This document shows positions 1-7,867 of a stretch of 64,000 nt of DNA, piece after piece. The stretch comes from Pseudobdellovibrionaceae bacterium. GTDB taxonomy: Bacteria > Bdellovibrionota > Bdellovibrionia > Bdellovibrionales > UBA1609. The DNA is taken from assembly GCA_947444305.1 (NCBI GenBank), contig CANEZP010000002.1, forward strand, positions 310,001-374,000. The letters are read 5' to 3'. Both the position numbers and the translations under genes were made by a program. The notes beneath the pieces were generated by a model that was given only the letters and a program-made list of their open reading frames with translations, did not search any database and was not told where the DNA came from. Position 1 is the first letter of the stretch. Every line of letters starts with the position of its first letter.

Positions 1-1
1 C

Positions 2-148
2 GCGGAAGCAAAGAACCTTTGCGCGGAGTACTGCAAACGTTATTCTTTAGTGCTCGACGGCAAAGAAATGAACTGCCACCTCAACGTCATTAACGAAACC
101 GCTGAGGGTGGGCGCTCCATCGCTTCGACCATTGAACTACCGTTTTAA
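2..148 (+). CDS. C-terminal end of an unrecognised protein (partial)
   Basis: The frame is open from base 2 to a TAA at 146-148 and gives 48 residues that run in from outside the window. The fragment has three cysteines near its start (LCAEYCKRY, then MNCHLN), which could be metal or disulfide cysteines. No family is recognised. The strong hairpin downstream at 180-204 fits the end of a transcription unit, which supports this being a real gene tail. No function can be given from this piece alone. Confidence 0.6.
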   Translation, partial: AEAKNLCAEYCKRYSLVLDGKEMNCHLNVINETAEGGRSIASTIELPF

Positions 149-179
149 TCGTCTCTCGTAGTCCCTTTAGTTTAGTCCG

Positions 180-211
180 GTCACCGCCGCGCTTCGGCGG
201 TGACTTTATTT
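180..211 (+). terminator. Rho-independent terminator
   Basis: A perfect 10-bp stem, GTCACCGCCG (180-189) and CGGCGGTGAC (195-204), encloses a 5-nt loop and is followed by TTTATTT. It lies 31 bp after the stop of the partial upstream gene and before the S41 gene. Confidence 0.85.
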
Positions 212-267
212 AACATCACGCCGCGCTCCTTTCATGCTACGACTTTCCCCTCATAAGGGGAGAAATT

Positions 268-1959
268 ATGAACAAAATATTTGCCGCCGTGGCTACGCTG
301 CTGCTTTCCGTTTCGGTACACGCCGATCCCGTTAAAGATAGCGTCGCTTTAGAATTGAATTTCATCAAACGTGTTTTCGATACGGGCTACGCGCCCACGC
401 AGTGGAAAAAGGAACATTTCGGTTTCGACTTGCAGGCTGAATACACCAAGTCGATGTCCTTATTGGCGTCTAAGGGTGAGCTCAGCGCCAAAGATTACCG
501 TGAAATTATCGGCGGCTTTTTGAAATCCACGCGTGATTACCATGTGGGTGTGCAGTTCTACGCGACCGAAGGATCATCGCTTCCGTTCACGGTGAATAGC
601 ACCAACGGCCGCTACTTCGTCGTTTACATCGAGCGTGATAAAGTTTCGCAGGTCGTGTTCCCCGTGCAGGTGGGCGACGAACTCGTGAGCTTCGGCGGGC
701 GTCCCGTTAGCGACGTCGTTGCCGAGTTGAAAAACATCATCGGCGGCAACGTCGAATCTACCGACCAACGTTTGGCGGAACGTTACCTCACCAAGCGCGC
801 GGCGATGATGAACGTCGATTGTCCGCAGGGCCCGATCGATCTTGAATTCAAACGTGCCGACGGCACGGTGATCAAGCGTCAAATGGCGTGGGCGTACCGT
901 CCCGAGGGGATCGAATGGAATCCGCAACCCGACAATTTCAAATTGTTCGCCAGCCAAAACCAAATTCCGCGCCGTTCATTCCGCAAACCCGAGATGACTT
1001 GGGGTATGTGGAACGAATACCAAACGGCCGAGCTCGCCGACAAAACCGCGGCGAATCCGTTTCAAATCGGCGGTCGGCAATCGTACGTCCCTAAATTGGG
1101 CACCGTGCTTTGGGAATCTGCGCCTACCGACAAGCTCCACGCGTATATGTTCAAACACCCGAACGGGAAGATCGTCGGCTACGTGCGCATGCCTCACTAC
1201 GTCGGTGGGAAAGAAACCTTTGTCGAATGGAAAGCGATCATGCAGCGCTTCGCCGGTACGACCGATGGTTTGATTATCGATCAAATCAACAACCCGGGCG
1301 GCAGCGTCTTTTACGTCCTCGCTTTGATGTCGGTGCTCAGCACCGATCCGATCAAAGTGCCGGACCATGAAATCACCTTGTGGCCCGCCATGATTCAAGA
1401 GAACAACGATTTGAAGAGCAAGCTTGAAGCGGTCAAAGACGACGCCGGCGCGGTGGCCGTCTTCGGTACCGACTCGCTCGACGGCTTTCCGATCAACTAT
1501 CAGTTTGCGCAGTCGACTTTGGATTTTACCCGTGCCGTCGCGAAGACCTGGGCTTCGGGCAAGAAGAAGACCGAGCCTTTGCATCTTTACGGTGCCGATC
1601 GCGTAAACCCCGATCCACAAGTCAATTACACGAAGCCGATCTTAGTGTTGATCAATGAACTTGATTTTTCGGGCGGCGATTTCTTCCCCGCAATTCTACA
1701 AGACAACAAGCGAGCTAAAACTTTCGGTCAGCGCACTTCGGGCGCGGGCGGCTACGTGCTGAACGTTGAGTTCCCGAGCTCGCTCGGCTTAGCGTCGTTC
1801 CAATTCACCGGATCGATCGGCCGCCGCGTCGACAACAAACCGATCGAGAACTTAGGCGTCACGCCCGATATCCCTTACGAGTACACGGTCAATGATTTCA
1901 CCAAAAACTTCGTCGATTACAAAAACGCGATCAACACCGCTATCGCGGAGATGATGTAA
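268..1959 (+). CDS. Exported S41-family peptidase, CPAF-like
   Basis: This 563-residue protein has an N-terminal signal peptide ending near SVHAD, so it acts outside the cytoplasm. It matches the S41 (C-terminal processing peptidase / tricorn-like) fold in the arrangement seen in chlamydial protease-like activity factor CPAF. A DYHVGV segment (His92) corresponds to the CPAF catalytic His region. A PDZ-like stretch lies around residues 125-160 (VFPVQVGDELVSFGG). The S41 core has DGLIIDQINNPGG and then LDFSGGDFF with the putative catalytic Ser468, followed by a TSGAGGYV loop. AAGGGGAG upstream of the ATG is a good ribosome site. The gene appears to stand alone, with terminators on both sides. 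Substrates are unknown. The S41 assignment is firm; the CPAF subtype rests on remembered motifs. Confidence 0.8.
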   Translation: MNKIFAAVATLLLSVSVHADPVKDSVALELNFIKRVFDTGYAPTQWKKEHFGFDLQAEYTKSMSLLASKGELSAKDYREIIGGFLKSTRDYHVGVQFYATEGSSLPFTVNSTNGRYFVVYIERDKVSQVVFPVQVGDELVSFGGRPVSDVVAELKNIIGGNVESTDQRLAERYLTKRAAMMNVDCPQGPIDLEFKRADGTVIKRQMAWAYRPEGIEWNPQPDNFKLFASQNQIPRRSFRKPEMTWGMWNEYQTAELADKTAANPFQIGGRQSYVPKLGTVLWESAPTDKLHAYMFKHPNGKIVGYVRMPHYVGGKETFVEWKAIMQRFAGTTDGLIIDQINNPGGSVFYVLALMSVLSTDPIKVPDHEITLWPAMIQENNDLKSKLEAVKDDAGAVAVFGTDSLDGFPINYQFAQSTLDFTRAVAKTWASGKKKTEPLHLYGADRVNPDPQVNYTKPILVLINELDFSGGDFFPAILQDNKRAKTFGQRTSGAGGYVLNVEFPSSLGLASFQFTGSIGRRVDNKPIENLGVTPDIPYEYTVNDFTKNFVDYKNAINTAIAEMM

Positions 1960-1968
1960 GCTAAATTT

Positions 1969-2025
1969 GAATGGCGGCACGCTTGCCGCGCTTGATGTTG
2001 AATGGCGGCAAGCTTGCCGCCATTT
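1969..2025. terminator. Duplicated hairpin terminator between convergent genes
   Basis: AATGGCGGCA at 2001-2010 and TGCCGCCATT at 2015-2024 form a perfect 24-bp palindrome, followed by TTTTAG. A degenerate copy starts 31 bp earlier at 1970 (AATGGCGGCACGCTTGCCGC). The palindrome can terminate both the S41 gene and the convergent lipoprotein gene. The 31-bp tandem spacing is the same as in other hairpin arrays in this window. Confidence 0.75.
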
Positions 2026-2030
2026 TAGTC

Positions 2031-2795
2031 CTACTTCACGGCGAGGCCTGCGTAGATCAGGCTTCCGCCTTTAAGCATATCGATCAATTTGTCTTTATGG
2101 GCTTGGGCGACGGCGGGGCAGCCCCAACTTCGGCCCTGGATCACGTTTGATTCGCTCACGTACGAAGCTCCGTGGATGACGATCGCGCGTGCGCGGGCGT
2201 TTGAATTGGTCGTGCTTAAACCGTCTAGGCGTAATGAGCGACCGTGGCTACCGTTATAGGTCTCGGCCGTTTTGTAAGCGCCGAGTGAGCTCGCGTTCGA
2301 GCCGGAGACATTGCTGAATTTCTCCGCGAGGCCGTCGTGATTCGCGTCCGAACCTTTGCCGTGTGACGTGTGCACTCCCCAGACGGCGCCGGTTTTTAAG
2401 TCGATGATGAAGAATCGTTTCGATTTCGAATTCTTCGCAAAGTCGATTACCGACAGATATTTCTTGTTCGCAAATTTGCTTTGGTTCGCGTCGAAGTAGA
2501 GCACGGCCTTGCTCAATAAATCCGTGGGAACTTCGTGCTTAGGATCGAGATGGTCGTATTTCGCGAGCGTCGTGGCGGCTTGTGATTTCGGCACCTGAAC
2601 CGCCGCGGGCAAGGCGGCCGCGATTTGCGGAGACGCCGGCTCACGCGGGGGAGCGTCGGTTATGGCCGCTTCGCTTTCCGACAGCGTTTCTTCAAAGACC
2701 GGTGCGGTCGAATCGTAACCCGCGCACCCGGTGCTCAAAATCATTAAGGCGGAAAACAAGGCTGTAATTTTAACTGTATTTTTAGATGTGCTCAT
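2031..2795 (-). CDS. Lipoprotein with L,D-transpeptidase-like catalytic domain
   Basis: The protein has 254 residues. The signal peptide ends in a lipobox (ILSTGC), so the mature protein should be lipid-anchored. A linker rich in Ala/Pro/Glu follows to about residue 75. The C-terminal part matches the murein L,D-transpeptidase catalytic domain family of the YkuD_2 type: IVIHGASYV supplies the His-Gly pair and GRSWGCPAV the conserved Ser-x-Gly-Cys-Pro with the nucleophilic cysteine. Such enzymes make or edit peptide cross-links in peptidoglycan. It could instead be a related amidase or carboxypeptidase, because the family is poorly characterised. It is monocistronic and converges on the S41 gene. 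Confidence 0.8.
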   Translation of the reverse strand: MSTSKNTVKITALFSALMILSTGCAGYDSTAPVFEETLSESEAAITDAPPREPASPQIAAALPAAVQVPKSQAATTLAKYDHLDPKHEVPTDLLSKAVLYFDANQSKFANKKYLSVIDFAKNSKSKRFFIIDLKTGAVWGVHTSHGKGSDANHDGLAEKFSNVSGSNASSLGAYKTAETYNGSHGRSLRLDGLSTTNSNARARAIVIHGASYVSESNVIQGRSWGCPAVAQAHKDKLIDMLKGGSLIYAGLAVK

Positions 2796-2899
2796 CGGCG
2801 CTCTCCCTTTGTGAGAGAGCCTTTCGGAGCGATCGCGGCCGGCCTTTAAGGCTGTACCGAATGAGATATTTTAAACGGTGAGATTCACGAATTCTGTCG

Positions 2900-2935
2900 A
2901 GCTTTGATTCCCGCCAATGGACTGGGAATCAAGCT
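2900..2935 (-). terminator. Hairpin downstream of the beta-barrel gene
   Basis: AGCTTTGATTCCC (2900-2912) pairs with GGGAATCAAGCT (2924-2935) apart from one bulged T. It lies just after the stop of the minus-strand gene at 2946. No clear T-tract follows on that strand, so termination is possible but not certain. Confidence 0.45.
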
Positions 2936-2945
2936 GAGGCCAGGA

Positions 2946-3491
2946 TTAGAGATCGAAGGGGAGGCTTACGGAGAGGCCGTAGTATTTCGTTTCGAAGTCA
3001 GGAGAAGTCGCGCTACCTCTGAATTCATCGTAGGAAGATGCGACGTATTCGACATTAATTGAAAGCAGCGGCAAAGCGGTGAAGCCGACCCCAAGTTTGA
3101 TGCCGCTGTCACCTTCGTAGGTTCCTGAACGATAATCGCTTTTAAATTTTAATTTATCGCTGAAGTTGTAGGCTGCGTAAACGCGAAGCAGGATCGGGAA
3201 TTCGAAACCGACGAATGCACCTAGCTGTTGCGGGGTGAGATCGGCCTTCAGATCTCCTTTGTCTTCGAATTTTCCGGTCATGTAATCGAGACCGAACATT
3301 GGGCCCAAGACGTGCTTGTATCCGACGCGCGCGCCAAAGCCGGCACCCGAAAACTTTTCGTTGCCTCCGCCTTGTTCCCACTTGCCCGCGTAATAACCGA
3401 GGTAAGGTTCGAGCAAGAGCCCCGCGTTCGCGGTGCTGACAAAACCGGCGAGCATGAAGAGCGCGGTGAAGACTTTTAATTTTTTAAGCAT
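2946..3491 (-). CDS. Small outer-membrane beta-barrel protein
   Basis: This 181-residue protein has a signal peptide ending in STANA. The rest is alternating aromatic/hydrophobic and polar beta-strands rich in Gly, with repeated Tyr/Phe (LEPYLGYYAGKW, FGARVGYKHV, LGAFVGFEF, YAAYNFSDKL), and ends in LSVSLPFDL. This is typical of 8-stranded outer-membrane beta-barrels of the OmpA/OmpW-like OMP_b-brl kind. AGGAGG precedes the ATG. No enzyme motif is visible, so a structural or small pore role is the most that can be inferred. Confidence 0.75.
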   Translation of the reverse strand: MLKKLKVFTALFMLAGFVSTANAGLLLEPYLGYYAGKWEQGGGNEKFSGAGFGARVGYKHVLGPMFGLDYMTGKFEDKGDLKADLTPQQLGAFVGFEFPILLRVYAAYNFSDKLKFKSDYRSGTYEGDSGIKLGVGFTALPLLSINVEYVASSYDEFRGSATSPDFETKYYGLSVSLPFDL

Positions 3492-3570
3492 GAGTTCCTC
3501 CTGTGGCCGCGCACGAGTGGTACGCGGGTAAATATCTACCCCGTAACGCTCCTCTTATGCACGGTGGAGG

Positions 3571-4110
3571 TCAATACTCGAGCGGAAATAAAAATTCAGT
3601 TGTGACTTTTTCGCCGCGGATGAAATAGGTCTCGATGACGGGACCGGCCTGTTTGAGCCGCTGCGTCTGAATGTACTCGCGAACTTTTGGATACACCTTG
3701 AACGGGCCCACCGACGGCCCACCGTCGAAAGTGCCGATGGCGTAATTCTTTTTCGCGCGGTCTTCCGTGTGAAAGCCTTCGGGCAAGGCCGTTTGCAATT
3801 TGGGTTTTTCGCTGAAGGCACAGCCCCCGCGGCTGCGTAGGCGGTCTTGATCCACGGCGGCCGGGTCGTCCAGGTATTCTCCGAAAGTAAGTTCGCAGCG
3901 GAGCTTATTCTCGCTCGCCCATTTCTCGACCTCTTGGATGACCGGGCCGATTTGGTGATACGCGCCCGTGTGATTCATGTACACCAACGTGAACGGACCG
4001 CGCTCGCCGGTAACGACTTGTACCGGTAAAAAAACACCGAGGTAAAAGTAAAGGTAAGCGACCAGCGACAAAACCGAAACGCCGAGGGCCGCGAGCAATT
4101 TTCCGATCAT
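3571..4110 (-). CDS. Membrane-anchored GyrI-like (effector-binding) domain protein
   Basis: The protein has 179 residues with an N-terminal transmembrane anchor (LLAALGVSVLSLVAYLYFYLG). The rest resembles the GyrI-like / AraC-effector-binding SOUL-type fold: a ligand-pocket strand (GPFTLVYMNHTGAYHQIGPVIQEVEKW), a central acidic strand, and a C-terminal IETYFIRGEKVTTEFLFPL strand. Stand-alone GyrI-like domains bind small hydrophobic molecules. No enzymatic residue can be assigned. The start lies 2 bp after the stop of the upstream secreted-protein gene, so the two form an operon. Confidence 0.65.
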   Translation of the reverse strand: MIGKLLAALGVSVLSLVAYLYFYLGVFLPVQVVTGERGPFTLVYMNHTGAYHQIGPVIQEVEKWASENKLRCELTFGEYLDDPAAVDQDRLRSRGGCAFSEKPKLQTALPEGFHTEDRAKKNYAIGTFDGGPSVGPFKVYPKVREYIQTQRLKQAGPVIETYFIRGEKVTTEFLFPLEY

Positions 4111-4112
4111 AT

Positions 4113-4586
4113 TTATTCCCCGGCGCTACGAATGAAAAGTGTGCCGCCCTGGAGAGAGCGAAGAGCCGCGCCAGGCGTCGCCGAGTTGACGTAAACGCTG
4201 GCGTCGTTAAATTCACTGGCAAAGGTCCATTGCACGCGGGGGCCGCCGTTGGTGTCGCTCACGAGCGCGCGAACCTGCAGCTCGTTCGGCGGCATGCGGG
4301 TCGCGAGATTGATGAGGACTTGAACGCTTGAGTTGCGATCGGCGCCGAAGCCCGCGAAGGCCGAGTTAAAGCTAACCGCGACTTTGCGGTAAATTTCCGT
4401 CGTTCCGGATTCGCAGTACAAAGATCCGTCGCCGTTCCAGGCGTCGTGACCGTAGTATAGAAAGTGCTGGCCCCAGCCGACCAACTTAGCCGAGATTTTG
4501 CAATCCCAGGCGCGCGGCTGGACCGCGAAGGCGGCGGTACCGGTGAATAAAAAAACAAGCAGCGAAAACATTTGAAGCAAGCGCAT
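4113..4586 (-). CDS. Unknown exported protein
   Basis: This 157-residue protein has a clear signal peptide (MFSLLVFLFTGTAAFAVQ). The mature part has two cysteines (WDCKIS and SLYCESG) that could form a disulfide, and alternating beta-strand patterns. No family is recognised. It is the first gene of a two-gene minus-strand unit with the GyrI-like gene, which begins 2 bp after its stop. An extracytoplasmic location is the only supported inference. Confidence 0.65.
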   Translation of the reverse strand: MRLLQMFSLLVFLFTGTAAFAVQPRAWDCKISAKLVGWGQHFLYYGHDAWNGDGSLYCESGTTEIYRKVAVSFNSAFAGFGADRNSSVQVLINLATRMPPNELQVRALVSDTNGGPRVQWTFASEFNDASVYVNSATPGAALRSLQGGTLFIRSAGE

Positions 4587-4602
4587 GAGACCGTCTACCA
4601 GA

Positions 4603-5160
4603 CTATTTTTGATTTTTCCATTTGATCGAGCAGCCCATCGAAGGGTTTTGACTTAACTCGGCCGGTTTTCCCGCCAGAACGGCCTCAATCGCCTCGTTCA
4701 GGTCGCGACGTTTAACCAAATCTTGGTTTTTCCACGAGTCATCGAGGCGCCCGCGGTAGGCGAGTTTGCGAGATTTGTCGTAAAGGAAAATATCCGGCGT
4801 ACAAACGGCGCCGAATTGCCGCGCGACCTTTTGGCTTTCGTCGATGAGATAAGGAAATTCATATTTCTTCTCGCGCCATGTTTTAAGAAGCTCGGCCGGC
4901 GCATCTTCGGGATATTCGGCGGGATCATTCGAACAGATCGCAATCGTGCTTAACCCGCGGCCGCGGTGCGCCCGCGCAAGATCGACGAGCCTTTGTTCGA
5001 TCGCTTTTACGTACGGGCAATGGTTGCATATAAATAAAACAAGTAGAGCGGGCGAAAATTTAAAATCTTTGGTTCCGACGACTTTGCCTTCGACTGACGG
5101 TAACGAAAAGTCGGGTAGGGTCGAAGTCAAAATTCCTGCGGGCGTGTAGGTCAACGACAT
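4603..5160 (-). CDS. Thioredoxin/redoxin-family protein
   Basis: From the chosen ATG at 5160 the protein has 185 residues (MSLTYTPAG...). It has a peroxiredoxin-like thioredoxin fold: TLPDFSLPSVEGK at the start, LLVLFICNHCPYVKAIEQR with one active-site-like Cys in an NHCPYV motif rather than CxxC, a second Cys in IAICSND, and FGAVCTPDIFLYD. This matches the AhpC/TSA-type 'thioredoxin family protein' common in bacteria; its precise substrate is unknown. There is no signal peptide, so it is cytoplasmic. A 12-codon longer start at 5196 exists, but it would overlap birA more and lacks the family's usual N-terminus. It sits downstream of birA and nadC and is probably cotranscribed. Confidence 0.8.
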   Translation of the reverse strand: MSLTYTPAGILTSTLPDFSLPSVEGKVVGTKDFKFSPALLVLFICNHCPYVKAIEQRLVDLARAHRGRGLSTIAICSNDPAEYPEDAPAELLKTWREKKYEFPYLIDESQKVARQFGAVCTPDIFLYDKSRKLAYRGRLDDSWKNQDLVKRRDLNEAIEAVLAGKPAELSQNPSMGCSIKWKNQK

Positions 5161-5167
5161 GCGGTGG

Positions 5168-5896
5168 TTATAGATCGGTCCAACGCACGCGTCCACCTTC
5201 GTGTAGTAAATCTCCGGCGGGCGAGATTTCTTTTACCGCAAAGGGCCGGTTCGGGTTCGCGTTCAGCGCGCGCGTAAGCTCAAAGCGAACCGTCTCGGTC
5301 AGTTCGGGTCGACCTGCATCTTGGACCGCTTCGGTGAATTGCGCTCGCAACTCGTCGAGGAAGCGAAACCAATCCCCTTCGGCGGGTCGGTGGCCGAGCG
5401 CATGGCTTAAATGCGTTGCGTTCGCGAAGCTGCGCGGATGATTAACGATATTGAATCCAAGCCCGATCAACATGCGGTGATCTTGGCCGTTGGTGACGCT
5501 TTCGATCAGCAGGCCCGCGGTTTTGACGCCGTCCAAATACAAGTCGTTGGGCGCTTTCAAAGACCAATTCAGCGACGGCCAAATTTTCACGCAAGCTTGG
5601 TGAAGGGCCAGGCCCACGCGCGGTCCGGTGATCGCCTGCGGCGCGCGTTTCGCCGTGAAGGACCAAGTGCTGAGCAAACTTTCGCCGGCGCCGGTGTCGA
5701 GCCAAGTGTTTGCGCTGCGACCGCGGCCCGCGGTTTGGTGCGATGCTAGATACAAAACTAAGCCCCCGCTTTCGTTCAGCGCGTTGGCCTTGGCGTCGTC
5801 ATTCGTCGAGCCGGTTTGCACTTCGGAATTGAGGGCGAGCTGTCGTTGCATCGCCCAATTTACCGTCGAATCCATCGCGGAGCTTAATTCAGCCAT
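5168..5896 (-). CDS. birA: Biotin--[acetyl-CoA-carboxylase] ligase
   Basis: The protein has 242 residues. Biotin protein ligase transfers biotinyl-AMP to the lysine of biotin carboxyl carrier protein, feeding fatty-acid synthesis. Landmarks are the substrate motif GSTNDDAK, the biotin/ATP loop TAGRGRSANTW, the strand LKAPNDLYLDGVKTAGLLIE with the catalytic-type Lys, and GLGFNIVN. There is no N-terminal helix-turn-helix, so it is a monofunctional enzyme and not a repressor. Its start overlaps the 3' end of nadC by 8 bp, indicating translational coupling. Confidence 0.9.
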   Translation of the reverse strand: MAELSSAMDSTVNWAMQRQLALNSEVQTGSTNDDAKANALNESGGLVLYLASHQTAGRGRSANTWLDTGAGESLLSTWSFTAKRAPQAITGPRVGLALHQACVKIWPSLNWSLKAPNDLYLDGVKTAGLLIESVTNGQDHRMLIGLGFNIVNHPRSFANATHLSHALGHRPAEGDWFRFLDELRAQFTEAVQDAGRPELTETVRFELTRALNANPNRPFAVKEISPAGDLLHEGGRVRWTDL

Positions 5897-6731
5897 TTGT
5901 CGTACCTCCGGTTGTCCAGTCGAAGAGCAAGCTAACGTCGGCCGTGGGAGCCGAGTGGGTCAACGCGCCGACGCTGATGAAATCCACGCCCGTCTCGGCC
6001 ACTTCGCGCACGCGGCTTAGAGTCATGTTTCCGCTCGCCTCGAGTTGCACGACCGACGGCACCAAAGCGCGCGCCTCGGTGATCTGCGCCGTCGTCATGT
6101 TGTCGAGCAAAATGCGATGCACGCGTTCTTTAAGCGCGAGCTCGACTTCCGCAAGCGTTGAACATTCGATTTCAATCGGTTCGGAAGTCTTTTGGCGGAT
6201 GTTTTGGATTGCGGCTTCGATGCCGCCCGCGGCGCGAATGTGATTTTCTTTGATCAAGATGGCGCCCGAAAGATTCATGCGGTGATTGGTTCCGCCGCCG
6301 GCCCTTACGGCTTCTTTCTCGAGCGCACGCCAGAGCGGGGCGGTTTTGCGCGTGTCGAGAATTTTAGTTTTCGTGTGCGCGACCTCTTGCGTGAAGCAGC
6401 GGGTAAGCGTCGCGATCCCGCTCAAGCGGCCCAAAAAATTAAGCGCTACGCGCTCGGCTTTGAGTAGCTTAATGAGATCGCCCCGCAACCAACAGATGGT
6501 TTGATTCTGTAAGATAAAATCGCCGTCTTTGAATTGCCAATTCATCGCCGTGCCCGGCGCTTGCGCCTGTACGCAAGCATCGAAGATGTGGCGGCCGCAC
6601 ATGACAAGATCTTCTTTAGCCACGAGCTTAGCGTCACCGGGACGCTCCGCTACGCCGAGATTGTCCGTGGTGGTATCACCGCTCGGCATATCTTCGGCGT
6701 ACGCCTCTTTGATCATTTGCTCGAGGGTCAT
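5889..6731 (-). CDS. nadC: Nicotinate-nucleotide pyrophosphorylase (carboxylating)
   Basis: This 280-residue protein is the usual length for quinolinate phosphoribosyltransferase, which converts quinolinate and PRPP to nicotinate mononucleotide in de novo NAD synthesis. Clear family motifs are EDMPSGDTTTDNL near the N-terminus, RVALNFLGRLSGIAT, ILDTRKTAPLWRALEKEAVRAGGGTNHR, ENHI, VELALKERVHRILLDN, EASGNM, and a C-terminal GVDFISVGALTHSAP. Its ATG overlaps the stop of the receiver-domain gene (ATGA, 4 bp), so it is translated as part of that operon together with birA. Confidence 0.95.
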   Translation of the reverse strand: MTLEQMIKEAYAEDMPSGDTTTDNLGVAERPGDAKLVAKEDLVMCGRHIFDACVQAQAPGTAMNWQFKDGDFILQNQTICWLRGDLIKLLKAERVALNFLGRLSGIATLTRCFTQEVAHTKTKILDTRKTAPLWRALEKEAVRAGGGTNHRMNLSGAILIKENHIRAAGGIEAAIQNIRQKTSEPIEIECSTLAEVELALKERVHRILLDNMTTAQITEARALVPSVVQLEASGNMTLSRVREVAETGVDFISVGALTHSAPTADVSLLFDWTTGGTTNG

Positions 6732-7768
6732 GGGTGGCGGGAATCGCGTTCGGAAAGTAATTTATTAAGCTCACGCTCGATAATTTGCTTCGCCAACTCA
6801 GGGACGACTTTCCAGACGACCGACTCGATCACGTCGGCGCTCTGGTCGCGGATAATTTTCTCGAGCTGTTGCGCGTTCAGGCCACTGGTCGCGATCAACG
6901 CCGGAGTTTCGGCCGAAACGGTGCGTTCATCATCAAGCGGCACTTCAACCAAATCTTCCATTTCGAGATCGGCCAGCGGAATTTCGGTAGGTCGTGCGTT
7001 GTACGCGGGTTGCGCGGGGGCGGCAGGTGCGGGTGCGGGGGCTGCCGCGCGGGGCGCGGGCGCGGGATTCATCGCCGGGGCCGGAGTCGGCGCGGGAGCG
7101 GGCGCGGGTGGCGGCGCGGCTTCTCTCTGAATCGCGGGACGGGACATCGAGAAGTCATCGCTCTCTTCACGCTCGCCGGGCACGCTGTAATCTACGGGAA
7201 CCGAGTCGGGATCGAGTTCTTCCGGCTTCATATTCAAGCGGAATTTTTCGTCGCCGGCTTTTTTCATTTTCGGAATCGAGACTTGTTTGAAATCTTCGTC
7301 GGCTTCCGCGGGCTCGGGCGCGGGCGGCGCTTGCGGCGTCGGTTCTTCCAGTTCGGGCATTTTAGGGAAGGTGAGGAACTGCGATAAGCGTTGCGAACTT
7401 GTCTTGGGCACGAGATCGGCGACCAATTTACGGAGCGCACCGACGTCGAAGGGTTTTTCGAGTTGCCCGTTCGCCATCGAGGCTTCGAATTTGTCCTCGT
7501 CGAGTTCCATGAAGCCGCTCCACATGAGCACCACCGGAATATGCCTTAGCCCGTCGTTCGACTTCAGCTCGCTCGAGACTTCGTAACCGTTTTTCTTTTG
7601 CAGAAGAACGTCGATGAAGATGATGTCGGGATTGAAAGACTGCGCGACGGTCACGACGTCCACGCCGATATTCACCGGCCGCACTTCCACCGCGAAGTCT
7701 TGCAGCGCAAGCTGGAAGACCTTTTTAATCGTAGAACTTTCATCACCAAGTAAGACGCGTAAAGCCAT
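6728..7768 (-). CDS. Receiver-domain protein with Pro/Ala linker and helical C-terminal domain (RomR-like layout)
   Basis: The protein has 346 residues. Residues 1 to about 115 form a response-regulator receiver domain with the phosphoacceptor Asp53 (IIFIDVLLQKKNGYE) and a conserved Lys in LEKPFD. Residues about 130-260 form a linker, first acidic and then a long Pro/Ala tract. The last ~50 residues form a predicted amphipathic helix pair (VIESVVWKVVPELAKQII). There is no DNA-binding or enzymatic output. Receiver plus Pro-rich linker plus short C-terminal helical domain is the layout of the polarity regulator RomR of Myxococcus and Bdellovibrio; calling it RomR-like is inference. It is the first gene of an operon with nadC and birA. 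Confidence 0.75.
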   Translation of the reverse strand: MALRVLLGDESSTIKKVFQLALQDFAVEVRPVNIGVDVVTVAQSFNPDIIFIDVLLQKKNGYEVSSELKSNDGLRHIPVVLMWSGFMELDEDKFEASMANGQLEKPFDVGALRKLVADLVPKTSSQRLSQFLTFPKMPELEEPTPQAPPAPEPAEADEDFKQVSIPKMKKAGDEKFRLNMKPEELDPDSVPVDYSVPGEREESDDFSMSRPAIQREAAPPPAPAPAPTPAPAMNPAPAPRAAAPAPAPAAPAQPAYNARPTEIPLADLEMEDLVEVPLDDERTVSAETPALIATSGLNAQQLEKIIRDQSADVIESVVWKVVPELAKQIIERELNKLLSERDSRHP

Positions 7769-7836
7769 AAATTTAGTAAAATCGCTTTGTCATTGTTCGT
7801 CAAGCGAGGAGATACTCAGCCCGGACCTAATATCCT

Positions 7837-7867
7837 ATATGCAACTCAATAATTAATATGCAACTCA
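7837..7867 (+). promoter_or_regulatory. 12-bp direct repeat creating a 5-codon mini-ORF before the LptF/G start
   Basis: ATATGCAACTCA occurs at 7837-7848 and again at 7856-7867, where the second copy contains the gene's start codon. The first copy opens a mini-ORF (ATG CAA CTC AAT AAT TAA, 7839-7856) whose stop ends 1 nt before the real ATG at 7858. No Shine-Dalgarno is visible just upstream of either ATG. This could be a translational leader or a chance duplication. Confidence 0.4.

Noticed and set aside
976-1620. 214-codon minus-strand frame inside the S41 protease
   Set aside because: It is antisense to a well-supported gene with protease motifs; the composition is that of a shadow.
6785-7387. 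Plus-strand frames rich in Gly/Arg opposite the receiver-domain gene
   Set aside because: They are shadows of the Pro/Ala-rich linker on the minus strand and lack ribosome sites.
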